A stretch of 64,000 bases of DNA from Hymenobacter daecheongensis DSM 21074 (GTDB lineage Bacteria; Bacteroidota; Bacteroidia; Cytophagales; Hymenobacteraceae), in NCBI RefSeq assembly GCF_900141805.1, contig NZ_FQYN01000003.1, forward strand, positions 1 through 64,000, written 5' to 3'. The translations under genes were made by a program, and so were the position numbers. Shown here in pieces: positions 32,983-40,853 of this stretch. Every line of letters starts with the position of its first letter. The stretch's first letter is position 1. Below the pieces are notes generated by a model. That model was not told where the DNA came from. It was given only the letters and a program-made list of their open reading frames with translations, and ran no database searches.

Positions 32983-33229
32983 GTTTGGAATGAGCAAGGA
33001 GCAGTTATCAATGAGCAACCAGATGCTCTTGATAATCGGGGTGGGAAGGAGGAAGAGGAATTTCCGTCAATAATCGGCAAAAAAACCTACTCCCACCGGC
33101 CCCGCGGCATTTCGGCGGCGAGAAGTGCGGCGGCTTGTTCTTTGTTGATTGATAATTGTAGTACATTCACCGCCCCTTCTTCCCACGGGGCCGCCATTCG
33201 GCTCCGGCATTTGTTCCTTTCATTCCCCG

Positions 33230-33721
33230 ATGGCCCATCCGCTCCATCTGACCATCACCGTAGAGGTGCTGGATTCCGAAGCCGAACTCACTCCCGCCGA
33301 AGCAACCGTCTGGCAACAGGCCCGCGCCGCCACCGACCACTCCTACGCGCCTTACTCCCACTTTCACGTCGGAGCCGCGCTGCTGCTCGATGATGGCAGC
33401 GTATTCCGGGGCACCAACCAGGAAAACGCTGCGTACCCCTCCGGCCTCTGCGCCGAGCGCACCGCCCTGTTTGGCCTGGCCGTCAATCAGCCTGAGCGCC
33501 ACATCCTGGGCATGGCCGTGGCGGCCCGCCCGGCTACCGGCCCGTTTGGCCCGGCTATGCCTTGCGGGGCCTGCCGCCAGGTGATGACGGAATACGAAAA
33601 CCGCCAGGGCCGCGCCATTCCGCTGCTGCTGCCCGGCCCCAACGGCACCATCTACCGCTTCCGCTCCCTCGCCGATTTGCTCCCTTTCCAGTTCAACGCC
33701 GACGACCTGCCAAAGCGTTAA
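33230..33721 (+). CDS. cdd: Cytidine deaminase
   Basis: Deaminates cytidine and deoxycytidine to uridine forms in pyrimidine salvage. 163 aa, the short homotetrameric type. Zinc ligands Cys74 with catalytic Glu76 (SGLCAERTALFG) and Cys112/Cys115 (MPCGACRQVMTEY). The substrate loop NQENAAYPSG is present. ATG 33230 was chosen. The longer in-frame start at 33149 encodes an unconserved hydrophobic leader. It is followed by repeat A copy 3. Confidence 0.93.
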   Translation: MAHPLHLTITVEVLDSEAELTPAEATVWQQARAATDHSYAPYSHFHVGAALLLDDGSVFRGTNQENAAYPSGLCAERTALFGLAVNQPERHILGMAVAARPATGPFGPAMPCGACRQVMTEYENRQGRAIPLLLPGPNGTIYRFRSLADLLPFQFNADDLPKR

Positions 33722-33743
33722 GTTCGCTTATCAGGGTGAAGAC

Positions 33744-33907
33744 TGTCATTGCGAGGACGGAGGACGAAGCAATCCGTCCTCTAAAATGTGCTCAACTCCT
33801 TTTTAGCAGAAAGCCCTAACGTAGCACATACGTCAGGGCTTTTCGGTTTACAAAGCTTGGCTCATTGTCCAGAACGGATTGCTTCGTCCTGCGTTCTCGC
33901 AATGACA
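33744..33907. repeat. Palindromic element, family A, copy 3
   Basis: 164 bp with ends TGTCATTGCGAGGA and TCTCGCAATGACA, inner CAATCCGTCC and ACGGATTGC motifs and a central hairpin (AAAGCCCTAACGTA / TACGTCAGGGCTTT, one mismatch) with TTTT. It lies between the convergent cdd and SDR genes. Confidence 0.92.
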
Positions 33908-33910
33908 GAG

Positions 33911-34660
33911 TTACTCCCGCCGAATCAGCGTAGCGGCCCCCTGGGCCCCGGCCAAAACGGTAATTTCAGCGATATGCACGTTGGCCGGGCGCGTCACCAT
34001 AAATTGAATTACCTCGGCAATATCCTCCGGCTTCAGCGGGTCGAAGCCTTCATAGACCTTCGCCGCCCGCGCCGCGTCGCCCTTGAAGCGCACCTGCGAG
34101 AATTCCGTTTCCACCGCTCCAGGGTTCACCTCCGCCACCCGGATGTGCAGCGGCAGCAAATCGATACGCATGGCCTTTGTCAGCGCCGCTACGGCCGCTT
34201 TCGAGGCGCAGTACACGTTGCCGTTGGCATACACTTCGTGCCCCGCAATGGAGCCAATGTTGATGATATGGCCCTTTTGGCGCTCCTTCATGCCCGGCAG
34301 CAGCGCATGGCTCACGTTCAGCAGGCCTTTCACATTGCTGTCCAGCATCAGGTCCCAGTCGTTTGGGTCGCCATCCTGAATTGGGGCCAGACCGTGCGCC
34401 CCACCCGCATTATTCACCAGCACGTCAATGGACTGAAACCCGGCGGGCAGGCTGTTCACGGCGGCTTCCACGGCGGCCCGGTCACGCACATCGAAGGTGA
34501 GGATGTGGACGGGCGTGGGGGCCAGCTGTTGGGCCAGCGCCTCCAGCCGCTCGCGCCGCCGCCCCGTGATAACCAGCTGAAAGCCGGAAGCGGCCAGAGC
34601 CACGGCCGTGGCGCGGCCAATGCCGGAAGAAGCTCCGGAAACAAAAGCGGTACGAGTCAT
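33911..34660 (-). CDS. Short-chain dehydrogenase, YdfG-like
   Basis: A 249-aa NADP-dependent SDR. Cofactor site VSGASSGIGRATA (TGxxxGIG-like, Ser replacing Thr), NNAG motif (VLVNNAGGAHGLAPI), catalytic Ser in INIGSIAGHEVY and YxxxK in YCASKAAVA. It resembles E. coli YdfG closely across AVLPGMKERQKGH-like and TEFSQVRFKGD segments, which points to a 3-hydroxy acid or L-allo-threonine dehydrogenase, also active on malonic semialdehyde. ATG 34660 (MTRTAFVSG) was chosen. The next gene upstream, porT, ends 31 bp away, so the two may share a transcript. Confidence 0.88.
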   Translation of the reverse strand: MTRTAFVSGASSGIGRATAVALAASGFQLVITGRRRERLEALAQQLAPTPVHILTFDVRDRAAVEAAVNSLPAGFQSIDVLVNNAGGAHGLAPIQDGDPNDWDLMLDSNVKGLLNVSHALLPGMKERQKGHIINIGSIAGHEVYANGNVYCASKAAVAALTKAMRIDLLPLHIRVAEVNPGAVETEFSQVRFKGDAARAAKVYEGFDPLKPEDIAEVIQFMVTRPANVHIAEITVLAGAQGAATLIRRE

Positions 34661-34691
34661 ATACGGTGCGAAACCAGCCAAGCGGCCGGCG

Positions 34692-35477
34692 CTATTCAAT
34701 ATTCAGATACAGCGTCACGGTGTTGCTTTTCAGGCTTTGCAGACTGCGGCTATACACGTCTTTGCCGGGTTGCAGCTGGTTGCTAAGGCCATGCGAAAAG
34801 CGCAACTCGGGGCCGAACTTGAACAAAGGATAGAACAAGTCCATGCCCACGCCATACTCAATGGCAAAGTCGCCGGAGGAAGCCCGCAGCAGGTTGCGGG
34901 CCGGGTCTTTGCGCCGATTGCCCACGCCCACGCTCGATTTGATGCCCCCAATCACGTACATCCGGGAGTTGCGGCGGCGGTCCGATTTGAACTTGAGCAG
35001 CAGCGGAAAGTCAATCTGCGTTCCGCCTATTTCCTGAGTCAGAATGGAGTCGGCGGGCGAGTAGCCGAACGGCTTGAACTCCACGCGCCGCGTCACGAAG
35101 CTGGCCCCCGGCGTGAAGCGCAGGTTGAAGTTATCGGCCAGCCGCACGTCGGCAATGAAGCCCACCGACAAGCCCGGACTAATGATGGAGTTGGCCGAGA
35201 CGTTCCGGGCCTGCGTGTAGGTTGAGGATTGCTCAAGCTTGTAGCGCGAAAAGCTGGGCGCGATGTACATGCCCGGATGAAACCACTTGTCATCGTAGCC
35301 TGGCAGGTTGTCCACCGTAATGGACTTCACCTGACCTTTGCTGCCCTTGCTGGCGCGGCTTTTTTTCTGTGCCTGCGCCCCGAAGGACAGCCCGCAGGTT
35401 ACCAGCGTCAGCAGGGCGACGCGGCCTATTTTTGCGCCGTGTAGATGGAGCTTATGCCAAATGTGAGGGGTTGCCAT
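34692..35477 (-). CDS. porT: T9SS outer-membrane beta-barrel protein PorT
   Basis: A 261-aa outer-membrane barrel of the PorT family, required for type IX secretion in Porphyromonas and Flavobacterium. Signal peptide at the N-terminus ending in FGAQAQ, then HPGMYIAPSFSRYKLEQS, a barrel with alternating strands (GLSVGFIADVRLADNFNLRFTPG in two strands, TQIDFPLLLKFKSDR) and a final LYLNIE strand. It follows the menaquinone methyltransferase gene, an arrangement I associate with Bacteroidota. The only ATG giving a signal peptide is 35477, so the two genes overlap by 52 bp. It fits the T9SS cargo at the window start and the PorE-like gene next door. Confidence 0.85.
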   Translation of the reverse strand: MATPHIWHKLHLHGAKIGRVALLTLVTCGLSFGAQAQKKSRASKGSKGQVKSITVDNLPGYDDKWFHPGMYIAPSFSRYKLEQSSTYTQARNVSANSIISPGLSVGFIADVRLADNFNLRFTPGASFVTRRVEFKPFGYSPADSILTQEIGGTQIDFPLLLKFKSDRRRNSRMYVIGGIKSSVGVGNRRKDPARNLLRASSGDFAIEYGVGMDLFYPLFKFGPELRFSHGLSNQLQPGKDVYSRSLQSLKSNTVTLYLNIE

Positions 35478-36151
35478 GCAGGATTTTTGAAGCCGACGTG
35501 TTGGAGAATGGCCAGAAAATCCGGCCCATCCGGAAAGGCCTGCACCGACTCGGGCAGGTACGTGTAAGCGGCGCGGTCCTTGGAAATCATCTTCCCGAAT
35601 ACCGGCAAAATTCGCTTAAAATAGAAGTTGTACGCCTGTTTCATCGGAAAAGCCGTGGGTTTGGAAAATTCCAGAATCACGACTTTGCCGCCCGGCCGCA
35701 GCACGCGGTGCATTTCCTTGAGGCCCTTCTGCAGGTTCTCGAAATTGCGCACGCCAAACGAGGCCGTCACCGCATCGAAGTGGTCATCAGGAAACGGCAG
35801 GTTTTCCGAGTCGCCCAGCTCCAGCTGAATCCGGTGCGTGAGGCCCTTGCTGGCCAACTTGCGCCGTCCCACCTCCAGCATCCCTTCCGAAATATCCACG
35901 CCCGTAACCTTCGTTTCGGGCGAGAGCCGCAGGCTCTCGATGGCGAAGTCGGCGGTGCCGGTGGCAATGTCCAGAATGCGGGCCGGCCGCAGCGCTGTCA
36001 GCTCACTCACGGCTTTGCGCCGCCAGTAAATATCGGTGCCGGCACTCAGAAAGTGGTTCAGGAAGTCATACTTGCCCGCGATGCTGTTGAACATCTGGGC
36101 AACCTGCGACTTCTTGCCGGCGGCATCATCTTTATAGGGAACTACGGACAT
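35426..36151 (-). CDS. menG: Demethylmenaquinone methyltransferase
   Basis: The last step of menaquinone synthesis, SAM-dependent C-methylation (UbiE/MenG family). 241 aa. Signatures: VAQMFNSIAGKYDFLNHFLS, the SAM motif ILDIATGTADFAIE, VTGVDISEGMLEVGRRK and FGVRNFENLQKGLKEMHRVL, ending LTFGISSIYTAQK. ATG 36151 (MSVVPYKDD) was chosen. An upstream in-frame start has no support. The 3' end overlaps the porT start by 52 bp. Menaquinone is the usual respiratory quinone of Bacteroidota, hence menG rather than ubiE. Confidence 0.93.
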   Translation of the reverse strand: MSVVPYKDDAAGKKSQVAQMFNSIAGKYDFLNHFLSAGTDIYWRRKAVSELTALRPARILDIATGTADFAIESLRLSPETKVTGVDISEGMLEVGRRKLASKGLTHRIQLELGDSENLPFPDDHFDAVTASFGVRNFENLQKGLKEMHRVLRPGGKVVILEFSKPTAFPMKQAYNFYFKRILPVFGKMISKDRAAYTYLPESVQAFPDGPDFLAILQHVGFKNPAWQPLTFGISSIYTAQK

Positions 36152-36227
36152 ACTTCTGAGGCGAAGAACGGAAAAACGAGAGCAGAATTGCCCAAACATA
36201 ACGCCTGCTGGTGCATTATGTTAAAAA

Positions 36228-36260
36228 AAAACGGGCCGGGCACATTGCCCGACCCGTTTT
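36228..36260 (-). terminator. Rho-independent terminator for the PorE-like gene
   Basis: A 15-bp stem (36228-36242 with 36246-36260, one mismatch) and loop CAT, followed on the minus strand by a run of U from the A-tract at 36223-36230. It lies 20 bp after the stop codon. Confidence 0.85.
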
Positions 36261-36279
36261 GCACTATCCAACCAACGGG

Positions 36280-38499
36280 TTAGTCGTTGTCGGTCTTCAC
36301 TTTGGTCTTCTCGCCGTTGGCATCCTTGGTCTTCGAGTCGATGGTCCCCTCTTTGGTTTTCGTCTTCGACTCTTCGCCCGTCGGGCCTTTGGCTTTCACC
36401 TTCACTTTGTCGCTGTCTTCGTCCACTTTGGTTTTCACCTTCGTGCCGTCGGCCAGCTTCACTTTGCTCTTGCCTGGCTGCAATGGTGCGGCCGTAGCGG
36501 GAGCTGCTGGGGCAGAAGCTGCTGGCTTCATCACCGGCATAGTGTCGCCTTCCTTCAAGATCGGGCGGAACTCCACGCGGCGGTTGAGCTGCATGTTCTC
36601 CGGCGAATCGTTCGTGGCATCCGGACGACGCTCACCGTAGCTCACCGTTACCATCCGGGTTTCGGCAACGCCGTTCTTCTTGAGGTAGTTGTAAGCAGCA
36701 TCCGCACGGTTCTGACCCAGCACCATGTTGTACTCGTCCGTGTTGCGGCTGTCGCAATGGCCCTCAATCGAGATGTTCAGCCCTGGATTCGCCTTCAGAA
36801 TACCGCTGATGTTGTTCAGCTCCCGAATCGACTCCGGCCGCAGCTTGTACTTGTCCGTATCGAAGTAGATCTTCTTGAAGGCCGTCATGCCTTGGCTCGT
36901 GGTATCAATGTAATCCACGTAGAAGTTCTTCTCAATGACGGTCGAGTCATTGGTCGAAATCGGCACGGCAAACTCTTCGGTCGTGATGTTCTTGCTGTCT
37001 TTCGACACGGCCACCTGGTACGTACGGCCCGAAAGCACACTCACCTGATAGTCGCCCGTTACGGGCTTGGTCACGTCGCGGTAGCTCAGCGCCGTCTTGT
37101 CGGCCTGCGTGCCGTTGAACACCAACTCCACACCCGGAATAACGGTGCTGTCGCGCTTGGTGAACACCTTGCCGCGGATAATGGCGTTCTTGATGTAGTT
37201 GATGGTGTAGATGTCCTTCTCACCGTAGCCGCCAATGCGGTAGCTCGACAGGTAAGCGTAGCTGCCATCCGGGCTCAAACGGTAGTAGGTGTCATCATCG
37301 GGCGTGTTGATGGGGTAGCCCATGTTCTCGGGCGTGCCCCACTTGCGGCCAATCTCATCATACTCCGACTTGAAGATGTCGTAGCCGCCCATCGTGTTGT
37401 GGCCCCGCGAGCTGAAGTACATCGTCTTGCCGTCTTTGCTCAGGTACGGGCTGTCGTCGTCGAATTTGGTGTTGATGGTAGTACCCACCGACTTAGGCTC
37501 GCCCCAGTCGCCGCCGGCCTGGCGGGTGGCGTAGTAGATATCCAGCGTGTTGTCTTCCGAAAACTTGCTCGTCGAGAAGTAGATCGTCAGGCCATCGGGC
37601 GTGATGAAGGCATCCGACTCGAAGCCTTTCGAGTTGATGTTGTTGTTCAGCTTCTTGGGAGCCGTCCAGTCGCCGCCGGCTTTCTCCGAGTAGAAGATGT
37701 CGCCGTTCTCGTCCTGACGATACATCAGCATCTTCTGGTCGTTGTCGAACACCTGAATCGAAGCATCGTGGCCTTTGCCGTTGAGCACGCCGCTCAGTGA
37801 GCGGGGCTTTTCCCAGTTCTCGTCGTCGATACGCTTGGCTTCGAACACATCCTCAAAGTACTCACCATCGGAAGCGATGTTGCCTTTGTCGGTGCTGTTG
37901 GTGTTGCCGGCCCCGGTCACGTTTTCACCGCGCGAGGTGAACAGCAGCAGCTTATCATCAGCCGAGATAACCGGGCTGTGCTCCGAGAAGCTGGTGTTGA
38001 TGGTCGGGCCCAGGTTCTTCACGAAGATATCCTTGGGGCTGTTGAACTGCACCTTAGCGTTCTTGCTGTGCTGAATCAACTGTGCCAGCGCACCTTTGCG
38101 GGTGTCCTTCTTCTTCAGCGTGGCATTGTACGCCTGGAAGTGCGAGATGGCCTCGTCGAAGTTGTAGTTCAGGTGGTCTACCCGGCCCAGCCAATACTCC
38201 ACGTCCTTGGCCACTTTCGGCTTCAGGCGCTGTGCCTTATAAATGTAGTCGCTGGCTTTCTCCTTATCAAAGGACATGTAGGCAATGCCGGCGCGGAACA
38301 ATGCCAGTGCATTGTTGGGCTCTTTAGCCAGTACCTGCTCATAGAAAGGAATTGCGGCCCGATAGTTCTCTTGCTCAAAGTACTTGTTTGCAGTCTTAAG
38401 CTGCTTGCGGCTGCTCTGGGCCAGGGCAGGCTGAGCCACGGCCGCGGCGAGAGCGAAGGCGCAAGAGGCTTTCAATAACCTTCTGACTAAGTTGTCCAT
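36280..38499 (-). CDS. PorE-like OmpA-family protein (TPR, PD40, CRD, OmpA)
   Basis: A 739-aa exported protein. Signal peptide ending VAQPALAQ, TPR repeats (about 30-150, KYFEQENYRAAIPFYEQVL), PD40/WD40-like propeller (about 160-430, HSPVISADDKLLLFTSRG, DAFITPDGLTIYFSTSK, SPYLSKDGKTMYFSSRG), a carboxypeptidase-regulatory-like domain (about 440-520, RGKVFTKRDSTVIPGVEL) and a C-terminal OmpA domain (about 545-650, EGHCDSRNTDEYN, LGQNRADAAYNYL) that binds peptidoglycan. This order matches PorE of P. gingivalis, a periplasmic T9SS anchor. Many Bacteroidota have several such paralogues, so the T9SS role is an inference strengthened by porT nearby. Odd: a Lys/Thr-rich tail of about 60 residues with repeated KVKxK and KTKxK follows OmpA. 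Confidence 0.85.
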   Translation of the reverse strand: MDNLVRRLLKASCAFALAAAVAQPALAQSSRKQLKTANKYFEQENYRAAIPFYEQVLAKEPNNALALFRAGIAYMSFDKEKASDYIYKAQRLKPKVAKDVEYWLGRVDHLNYNFDEAISHFQAYNATLKKKDTRKGALAQLIQHSKNAKVQFNSPKDIFVKNLGPTINTSFSEHSPVISADDKLLLFTSRGENVTGAGNTNSTDKGNIASDGEYFEDVFEAKRIDDENWEKPRSLSGVLNGKGHDASIQVFDNDQKMLMYRQDENGDIFYSEKAGGDWTAPKKLNNNINSKGFESDAFITPDGLTIYFSTSKFSEDNTLDIYYATRQAGGDWGEPKSVGTTINTKFDDDSPYLSKDGKTMYFSSRGHNTMGGYDIFKSEYDEIGRKWGTPENMGYPINTPDDDTYYRLSPDGSYAYLSSYRIGGYGEKDIYTINYIKNAIIRGKVFTKRDSTVIPGVELVFNGTQADKTALSYRDVTKPVTGDYQVSVLSGRTYQVAVSKDSKNITTEEFAVPISTNDSTVIEKNFYVDYIDTTSQGMTAFKKIYFDTDKYKLRPESIRELNNISGILKANPGLNISIEGHCDSRNTDEYNMVLGQNRADAAYNYLKKNGVAETRMVTVSYGERRPDATNDSPENMQLNRRVEFRPILKEGDTMPVMKPAASAPAAPATAAPLQPGKSKVKLADGTKVKTKVDEDSDKVKVKAKGPTGEESKTKTKEGTIDSKTKDANGEKTKVKTDND

Positions 38500-38718
38500 T
38501 GTAGGAGGGGTTTGGGAATAAGGAGTTGCAGGGAGGTTTCGCAGAAACAGCGGCCACCCGTTGCGGCTGCTATTTTTTTAAGAGTTGCCTCTTATACTGA
38601 AAACCTGTTCCAGGGTTAAGCCAGCCAGCTTTTTTTTCCGAGCATAAGCGCTCAAAAAGCAAGTTCGACAGGTGACTAAGCGGAACCCTATGCGTTGGGG
38701 AACAAGGTAAGTTGCGGG

Positions 38719-38726
38719 CAAAGATA
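38719..38726 (-). promoter_or_regulatory. -7 box TATCTTTG for the PorE-like gene
   Basis: CAAAGATA on the plus strand, about 220 bp upstream of the ATG at 38499. An exact TAnnTTTG match in an AT-rich setting. Confidence 0.5.
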
Positions 38727-38915
38727 GAAATTTTATAATACGACCTTTGCCACATCCAATTGGAAAAAAACTTTATTTAATCTGCTTTTACACTGATTCC
38801 GGACTTGCAATTCCGTTTCTCAGCAGGTTGCAAACCGCGCAAATATAATCGTGCTTTATAAACTACAAGGGTTTTATAAGAAAATTTATGATTCGGGTGC
38901 CCCGGCGTATTCCGC

Positions 38916-38923
38916 TACCTTTG
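38916..38923 (+). promoter_or_regulatory. -7 box TACCTTTG for engB
   Basis: An exact match, 23 bp upstream of the chosen engB ATG. It supports that start over an upstream in-frame one at 38851. Confidence 0.65.
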
Positions 38924-38946
38924 CGCCCGTACCTGGCTTTTCCCCT

Positions 38947-39564
38947 ATGATTATCCGCGAAGCAAAATTTCTGATGAGCAACTCGCGGGTGGACCAATGT
39001 CCGCCGCCGACGCTGCCCGAATACGCCTTCATTGGCCGTTCGAACGTGGGCAAGTCGTCGCTCATCAATATGCTGACGGGACAGAAAGGGCTGGCCAAAA
39101 CTTCCTCGCTGCCCGGCAAAACGCAGCTTATTAACCATTTCTTAATTAACGACGCGTGGTATCTGGTCGATTTGCCCGGCTACGGCTACGCCAAAGTAAG
39201 TAAGGACTCGCGGGCCGCCTGGCTCAAGATGATTAACTACTATATGCGTCGGCGCGAAAATCTGGCCTGCGTATTCGTGTTGATTGACTCGCGGCACGAG
39301 CCGCAGAAGCCGGATCTGGATTTTATGGAAATGCTGGGGACGGAAGGCGTGCCGTTTGTGCTGGTTTTCACCAAAACTGATAAGCTTTCCGGCTCGCGGG
39401 CCCAGCAGAATATCGTCTCGTATCTGCAGAAGATGAGCGAAAGCTGGGACGAGCTTCCCCGGCACTTTATTACCTCGGCCGAGGAAAAAACCGGCCGCGA
39501 CGAAGTGCTTGCCTTTATAGAAGAGGTGAACCGCCAACTGGCTCAAACGGCGGATAATGCGTAG
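38947..39564 (+). CDS. engB: Ribosome biogenesis GTPase EngB/YsxC
   Basis: An essential GTPase for large-subunit maturation. 205 aa. G1 GRSNVGKSS (30-38), G3 DLPGYGYAK, G4 TKTDK and G5 TSAEEKTG. The start ATG 38947 (MIIREAKFLMSN) is the family's usual start and follows a -7 box, whereas the longer frame would begin upstream of the promoter. Stands alone ahead of the TonB-domain gene, with a 77-bp gap. Confidence 0.95.
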   Translation: MIIREAKFLMSNSRVDQCPPPTLPEYAFIGRSNVGKSSLINMLTGQKGLAKTSSLPGKTQLINHFLINDAWYLVDLPGYGYAKVSKDSRAAWLKMINYYMRRRENLACVFVLIDSRHEPQKPDLDFMEMLGTEGVPFVLVFTKTDKLSGSRAQQNIVSYLQKMSESWDELPRHFITSAEEKTGRDEVLAFIEEVNRQLAQTADNA

Positions 39565-39641
39565 ATTGGCCCCGTAATTGCCAAGCCCGCAACGGCAACT
39601 TTCTTTCCATTTTTCCCTCCTCTTTCCTTTCCGGTTTTTCC

Positions 39642-40130
39642 ATGAAGAAAATCACGTTTGCGCTGGCCCTGGCCCTGCTGGCCGGATCTGCTCCGGCTTT
39701 CGCGCAAAAGACTAAAGTGAAAATCAAGGGCGATGCGCCCGCGCCTACTCTGGAAGCCCCCGAGGCTTCCGAAGCGCCCACGCAGACGGCCCCGGCCGCG
39801 CCCGGCCACGCGGGCAAAGTAGTGCCGGTGGCAGAATATTACGAGGGCGGCCAGGAGGCCATGTATGAGTTCATCGAGAAGGAGCTGAAATACCCCATCA
39901 TGGCCCGCCGCAACCGGATCCAGGGCACTTGCATCGTGAGCTTCACGCTGAATACAGACGGGACAATGTCGGGCATTAAGCTGGTGAAAAACGTGGGCGG
40001 CGGCTGCGGCGAAGAAGCATTGCGCATTGTGCGGCTGCTCAAGTTCCGCAAGCCCGATTACGCCATTCTCACCAGCCTGCCCATCTCCTTCAAGCTGCCG
40101 GCTCCGGGCCAGGCGGCTGCCGCCGAATAA
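39642..40130 (+). CDS. Secreted TonB C-terminal-domain protein
   Basis: A 162-aa protein with signal peptide MKKITFALALALLAGSAPAFA, a short KTKVKIKGD basic stretch, a Pro/Ala/Glu linker (PAPTLEAPEASEAPTQTAPA) and a TonB C-terminal domain (AMYEFIEKELKYPIMARRN, GTCIVSFTLNTDGTMSGIKL, ALRIVRLLKFRKP). In a true TonB the N-terminus is an uncleaved anchor that contacts ExbB/ExbD. Here the segment ends in a good cleavage site, and no exbBD is near. It is more likely a periplasmic protein using the domain for binding than an energy transducer. Confidence 0.85.
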   Translation: MKKITFALALALLAGSAPAFAQKTKVKIKGDAPAPTLEAPEASEAPTQTAPAAPGHAGKVVPVAEYYEGGQEAMYEFIEKELKYPIMARRNRIQGTCIVSFTLNTDGTMSGIKLVKNVGGGCGEEALRIVRLLKFRKPDYAILTSLPISFKLPAPGQAAAAE

Positions 40131-40160
40131 CGTCGCATTTTTTACCCAACTGCTTTTTCT

Positions 40161-40781
40161 ATGCCCTACGACCTGAAGGAAATTGCTGCCATCAGCGGAA
40201 TGCCTGGTCTCTACCGCCTTGTGAGCCCTACGCGGGCCGGCGTCATTGTCGAATCGCTCACCGAGAACGGCAAGCGTTCCGTGGCTTCGGCCCGCAATAA
40301 GGTGTCGCTGCTGCACGAAATTTCCATCTATACCCAGGACTACGATCAGACGGTGCCCCTGACGGAGGTGTTTGACCGGATTCACCAGAAATTCGGCACC
40401 GAGCTGGCCGTGACCAACAAGTCGGATGACCGGGACTTGGCCGCTTTCATGGGCGACATCATCCCGGATTACGACCGGAGCCGGGTGTACATGTCGGATA
40501 TCAAGAAACTGGTTTCGTGGTACAAAGCCGTGAGCAGCCGCCTGGAGTACACCGCCCCCATGGCGGAGGAAACCGCTGCTCCGGCCACCGAGGCCCCGGC
40601 TACCGAGGAAGCCAAGCCCAAGGCCAAGAAGAAAACGGCCAAGACGGACGATGCCCCGGCGGCTGATGAAGCCTTGAGCACGGCTGGCATTATTCCGGCC
40701 AAGCAGGAGTCAACCAAGCCAATCAATCCGGAAATTACGGAGGAGAAGCCCGCGAAGAAGGGCAAGAAGAAGTCGGAGTAA
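40161..40781 (+). CDS. DUF5606 domain protein
   Basis: A 206-aa cytosolic protein. The first 130 residues match the Bacteroidota DUF5606 family (DLKEIAAISGMPGLYRLVS, EISIYTQDYDQTVPLTEVF, DYDRSRVYMSDIKKLVSWY). The rest is a low-complexity Ala/Glu/Lys/Pro tail (EEAKPKAKKKTAK, ending KPAKKGKKKSE). Function unknown. The basic, disordered tail could contact nucleic acid (inference). It is 30 bp after the TonB-domain gene, so they may be co-transcribed, and a hairpin terminator follows the stop by 21 bp. Confidence 0.87.
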   Translation: MPYDLKEIAAISGMPGLYRLVSPTRAGVIVESLTENGKRSVASARNKVSLLHEISIYTQDYDQTVPLTEVFDRIHQKFGTELAVTNKSDDRDLAAFMGDIIPDYDRSRVYMSDIKKLVSWYKAVSSRLEYTAPMAEETAAPATEAPATEEAKPKAKKKTAKTDDAPAADEALSTAGIIPAKQESTKPINPEITEEKPAKKGKKKSE

Positions 40782-40802
40782 TTCGTCGGATACTACACAC
40801 AA

Positions 40803-40833
40803 AAAAGGCCACCTGCTAAGCGGGTGGCCTTTT
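40803..40833. terminator. Bidirectional terminator
   Basis: A 14-bp stem (AAAAGGCCACCTGC with its complement, one G-U pair) and loop TAA, with T-run on both sides, between the convergent DUF5606 and fbp genes. Confidence 0.85.
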
Positions 40834-40853
40834 CTGTGTGTAACTCAGCGTTG

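Larger units (their letters stand above)
38500..38946. other. Long AT-rich divergent intergenic region
   Basis: 447 bp without a credible gene between the PorE-like gene and engB. It is markedly more AT-rich than the neighbours. It holds a minus-strand -7 box (38719-38726), which would give the PorE-like mRNA a leader of about 215 nt, and the engB box (38916-38923). No riboswitch class was recognised. Confidence 0.6.

Noticed and set aside
35426..36151. Ubiquinone synthesis role for the methyltransferase
   Set aside because: Bacteroidota normally use menaquinone, and no ubiquinone gene is nearby. The family cannot distinguish the two by motif.
38570..38755. A 61-codon minus-strand frame in the region upstream of the PorE-like gene
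   Set aside because: It lies in AT-rich DNA that includes a good -7 box for the PorE-like gene and gives a product without recognisable features.
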